Positions 4,545 to 6,307 of a stretch of 6,307 nucleotides of DNA are shown in pieces (the first letter of the stretch is position 1; every line of letters starts with the position of its first letter). Source of the stretch: Clostridiales bacterium (GTDB taxonomy: Bacteria > Bacillota > Clostridia > Christensenellales > JAISNN01). The notes under the pieces are model-generated. The model saw only the letters and a program-made list of their open reading frames with translations, did no database searches and was not told where the DNA came from. The stretch spans positions 1 to 6,307 of the forward strand of contig JAITOQ010000140.1 of the NCBI GenBank assembly GCA_031289865.1, read 5' to 3'. Both the position numbers and the translations under genes were made by a program.

Positions 4545-5858
4545 TTAATGATTACGGATATATTTAAGATATAACACACTTAAAACCAACAACACAAGAA
4601 CCACAAGTCCCATTATGATAAAGCCGTAAATATTCTTTGTATCGGTCGCCGACACCTTCCTAACGTCAGCGTTTCCACTTTCGTTTACCACGGACGATCC
4701 CGTCGTTTCGCTTTTGCTTTCTACCGACGAAGATACCGCCGTACCGCTTGTTTTTACTGCCGAAGATCCCGTCGTACCCCTTATTTTTGTCGCGGCATAT
4801 TCTCCAAGTCCCGAAATATTTTTCACCACCCATTGTTTCATTTTGATACCGAGCGCAAAAGCATAAATCCCGAACGTGACTATACTTAGACCGAACCATT
4901 TGAGATATTGCTTAAAGAGGTCGGTAGCCTTTCCGTCAAAGGTGAGCCGTTTACCGTTTATGACAGTGTGAGTAGTCATCCATTTGTGGTAGACACAGTA
5001 TGTCCACGGCAGCAAAAAACCAAGCGCGCCGACCAAAAACACAAGATTTATAAGTATTTCACCGAAACCCGCGCCGATATCAAGTTTCCCAAACACGGAA
5101 ACAACGGCTATCACGGAAATAATCAAGGCGATTTTATTTAATAGACTGATACCGATTAGCGCGAACAGTCCTCCGTCAAAGCGCGATTCCCCCGTTTGAC
5201 CGCCCTCGATAACCGTATGCTTTGCCACCCATTTTCTAATATTTATCGGCATCCAAAGCAAATATATCCCAAGCGTAACGATTCCGAGCAGCCACCATTT
5301 GATATATTGTCCGATAAGCGAACCGCCCGTCCCCGTGAATGTCAACCGCCGTCCGTCTATCACGGTGTGATCCGCTATCCACTTTTCGCCGTATGCGACT
5401 GCCCACGGATAACCGATACCGAGCGTGATACCCGTAAGCAACATTTGTACTATCTTCACCCCTATAAAGCCGAATATCCCGCCGTCAAACTTTGACTGAC
5501 CTACCGCCACCGTTCCCGAAACGGGCGCGGAAATAACCGTCGCTCTGCTCTTTGAATCAGTCGCGGGCGCGGATACAACCGCGGGCAAATTCGCTCCGAC
5601 ATTTGAATCCGTGGCGACCACAGCGGGCAACACCGCTTCCGAAGTCTCCGATACCGAATTTGCTTCGGTAATCGAGTTTTCTCCCGATACTCTCTCTAAG
5701 CGATTTCCGCATACCTCGCAAAAAGCCGTTTCTTCGTCGTCATAGACCTTTCCGCAATTCGGACATTTCTTTCTGCCGTCCTCTAACAACCGACCGCATA
5801 CCCCGCAAAAATTTACGTCGTCACTATGGGGTTTTCCGCAATTTGGACATGTTTTCAT
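4545..5858 (-). CDS. Double zinc-ribbon protein with DUF898 (YjgN-like) membrane domain
   Basis: A 437-residue membrane protein. Two N-terminal zinc ribbons are complete, CPNC/CGVC (Cys4, 7, 18, 21) and CPNC/CEVC (Cys32, 35, 47, 50). A Ser/Ala/Val-rich linker (57-121) with duplicated LPAVV and ATDS words follows. The membrane domain (122-350) resembles DUF898: FDGG-x-FG, TLGIGYPWA, and three HTVIxG motifs (164, 214, 297) each preceded by a KW pair, with a fourth decayed copy QWVVKNISG (342-350). Two half-units, A (FDGG...HTVI..RLTF.G) and B (QYIKW...IVTLGIY), alternate A-B-A-B. A Ser/Thr-rich linker (357-409) with TTGSS twice leads to a C-terminal transmembrane helix (411-432). The start has GGGAG 9 bases upstream. 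Function is unknown for this family. The promoter is unclear; a strong one lies 410 bases upstream beyond a possible attenuator. Neighbours do not help. Confidence 0.82.
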   Translation of the reverse strand: MKTCPNCGKPHSDDVNFCGVCGRLLEDGRKKCPNCGKVYDDEETAFCEVCGNRLERVSGENSITEANSVSETSEAVLPAVVATDSNVGANLPAVVSAPATDSKSRATVISAPVSGTVAVGQSKFDGGIFGFIGVKIVQMLLTGITLGIGYPWAVAYGEKWIADHTVIDGRRLTFTGTGGSLIGQYIKWWLLGIVTLGIYLLWMPINIRKWVAKHTVIEGGQTGESRFDGGLFALIGISLLNKIALIISVIAVVSVFGKLDIGAGFGEILINLVFLVGALGFLLPWTYCVYHKWMTTHTVINGKRLTFDGKATDLFKQYLKWFGLSIVTFGIYAFALGIKMKQWVVKNISGLGEYAATKIRGTTGSSAVKTSGTAVSSSVESKSETTGSSVVNESGNADVRKVSATDTKNIYGFIIMGLVVLVLLVLSVLYLKYIRNH

Positions 5859-5913
5859 GTGTTTGTTCTCCCTTGATTTTTTATTTGGGTTTTATTTGTT
5901 TTTTTATTTAGTA

Positions 5914-5963
5914 CGGCTGACGTTTTGGATTCTTCACTTTTTGCGGGACGATGATGACTGTCC
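5914..5963. repeat. Decayed composite repeat (GATTCTTC plus GGGACGATG parts)
   Basis: CGGCTGACGTTT (5914-5925) is the complement of 2655-2666. GATTCTTC follows, then GGGACGATG (5945-5953) with a damaged second arm, ACTGTCC. The middle of the left-hand arrangement at 693-745 is missing. This suggests that the two repeat types travel together and that this copy suffered an internal deletion. Confidence 0.55.
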
Positions 5964-5994
5964 ACTACTGTAGTGCCACCGATTTTTGTAAATT

Positions 5995-6035
5995 AAAAAA
6001 GCCGCCGCGAGTCCTATTGTAGACCCGTGGTGGCT
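5995..6035 (-). terminator. Terminator-like hairpin between a strong promoter and the zinc-ribbon gene
   Basis: AGCCACCACGGGTC (6035-6022) pairs with GACTCGCGGCGGCT (6013-6000) on the minus strand, with two mismatches and one G-U, and is followed by a run of T (5999-5995). It could end a short transcript from 6261, or act as an attenuator for the zinc-ribbon gene. Confidence 0.55.
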
Positions 6036-6156
6036 ATTATACCGTGTTTATCGGATTTTTGACAGTGGGAAAACATGCCACGACAAGAGGCTGCTATGCG
6101 CGCATTGGAGGCTAAATAGTACCCCCTCCCCCGATATGTGTAATGTTATGTTTCAT
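6014..6156 (-). pseudogene. Possible frameshifted small gene or leader peptide (14 codons, then -1 frame)
   Basis: The ATG at 6156 follows GGAG with an 8-base gap and encodes MKHNITHIGGGGTI before a TAG at 6112-6114. The stop comes just after the tract GGGGGAGGGGG (6122-6132). The -1 frame from this tract is open to a TAG at 6014-6016, so joining both frames gives a 47-residue product whose second part begins YYLASNARIAAS. The stop lies inside the hairpin at 5995-6035, and the strong promoter at 6268-6296 reads into it. It could be a small gene with an indel, a phase-variable gene, a 14-residue attenuator leader peptide or chance. I do not recognise the protein. Confidence 0.35.
6036..6065 (-). 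promoter_or_regulatory. Possible minus-strand promoter with perfect -10
   Basis: TATAAT at 6036-6041 with CTGTCA (4 of 6) at 6060-6065 and an 18-base spacer. Its start point would fall within the terminator-like hairpin, so any product would be very short unless it reads through. It may be coincidental. Confidence 0.3.
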
Positions 6157-6181
6157 TGATTGTTCTCCGTTTTTTGTCGGC

Positions 6182-6221
6182 TTTTTATTCTGATACGGAA
6201 CAATGACGGCTGTCCCCTATA
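6182..6221. repeat. Decayed hairpin repeat in the small gene's leader
   Basis: TTTTTATTCTGATACGGAAC (6182-6201) then ATGACGGCTGTCCCCTA. This aligns with the intact unit at 721-760 (TTTTTTATTCGGATACGGGA and onward), but the hairpin arms have decayed to GGAACAATG / CTGTCCC. It keeps the flanking words TATTC-GATACGG and CCCCTA. Confidence 0.6.
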
Positions 6222-6267
6222 ATTTGATTCAAATCCTTTTGCGAAAGATGTTCATTAAATCAAGTTC

Positions 6268-6296
6268 ATTGTAGCACAATTTGTGAGTTTTGTAAA
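6268..6296 (-). promoter_or_regulatory. Strong SigA-type promoter reading leftward
   Basis: On the minus strand TTTACA (6291-6296, 5 of 6), spacer of exactly 17 bases, TACAAT (6268-6273, 5 of 6), with TGC before the -10 (extended -10). It is the best promoter in the window. Transcription would begin near 6261 and run through the 14-codon ORF toward the hairpin at 5995-6035. Confidence 0.7.
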
Positions 6297-6307
6297 TACA
6301 TTTTCGA

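Larger units (their letters stand above)
5859..6307. other. 449-bp region without a long gene
   Basis: From left to right it holds a decayed composite repeat (5914-5963), an odd palindrome CACTAC-T-GTAGTG (5963-5975), a minus-strand terminator-like hairpin (5995-6035), a TATAAT box (6036-6041), a possible small gene or leader (6014-6156), a decayed hairpin repeat (6182-6221) and a strong minus-strand promoter (6268-6296). No clear promoter was found directly before the zinc-ribbon gene. Confidence 0.7.

Noticed and set aside
6059..6064. Perfect plus-strand TTGACA
   Set aside because: No -10 box at 16-18 bases downstream and no plus-strand gene follows.
6075..6119. 14-codon plus-strand ORF MPRQEAAMRALEAK
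   Set aside because: No ribosome site or promoter. It lies opposite the open -1 frame of the candidate small gene and is probably a shadow.

Overview
The window reads as chromosomal DNA of an endospore-forming, low-to-mid GC Firmicute, most likely an uncultured Clostridia-type lineage. The main basis is a complete spoIIA operon (spoIIAA, spoIIAB, sigF), which is diagnostic of sporulation. Intergenic spaces are crowded with short dispersed repeats, as in many gut clostridial genomes. The exact taxon cannot be fixed from sequence alone.

Layout, left to right. (1) 1-660: an AT-rich plus-strand segment with two small Cro/C1-type (XRE) DNA-binding proteins. Two strong palindromes lie between them and look like operators, and an intrinsic terminator follows. 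(2) 660-881: a repeat block between convergent genes, holding a GTCATTCTGAGC-type element, two tandem copies of a GGGACGATG/CATCGTCCC hairpin repeat and a heptanucleotide run. (3) 882-2470: the minus-strand spoIIA operon. Its sigma factor, anti-sigma kinase and anti-anti-sigma protein form the forespore-specific switch that begins compartment-specific gene expression. (4) 2471-2868: a gene-free region with a minus-strand terminator, the inverted partners of the left-hand repeats, and a hairpin-rich repeat element that reaches the last codons of the next gene. (5) 2869-4239: a DUF819 (YjcL-like) membrane protein with an unusual repeat-containing cytoplasmic or external loop. It has its own extended -10 promoter and a leader with direct repeats inside a closing stem. 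(6) 4545-5858: a protein with two zinc ribbons and a DUF898-like (YjgN-like) membrane domain, in which an A-B-A-B internal duplication can be read. (7) 5859-6307: no long gene. It contains a strong minus-strand promoter, a ribosome site, a 14-codon ORF ending just after a G5AG5 tract, a second frame open to a terminator, and degenerate copies of the dispersed repeats.

How the genes work together: only spoIIAA-spoIIAB-sigF form a recognised functional unit. The XRE pair is probably autoregulatory. The DUF819 and DUF898 genes are both minus-strand membrane proteins, but each seems to be a separate transcription unit and no shared pathway can be claimed. The most curious items are the possible frameshifted small gene or leader at the right edge, the spoIIA operon bracketed by mirrored repeats, the operator pair between the XRE genes and the structured DUF819 leader.
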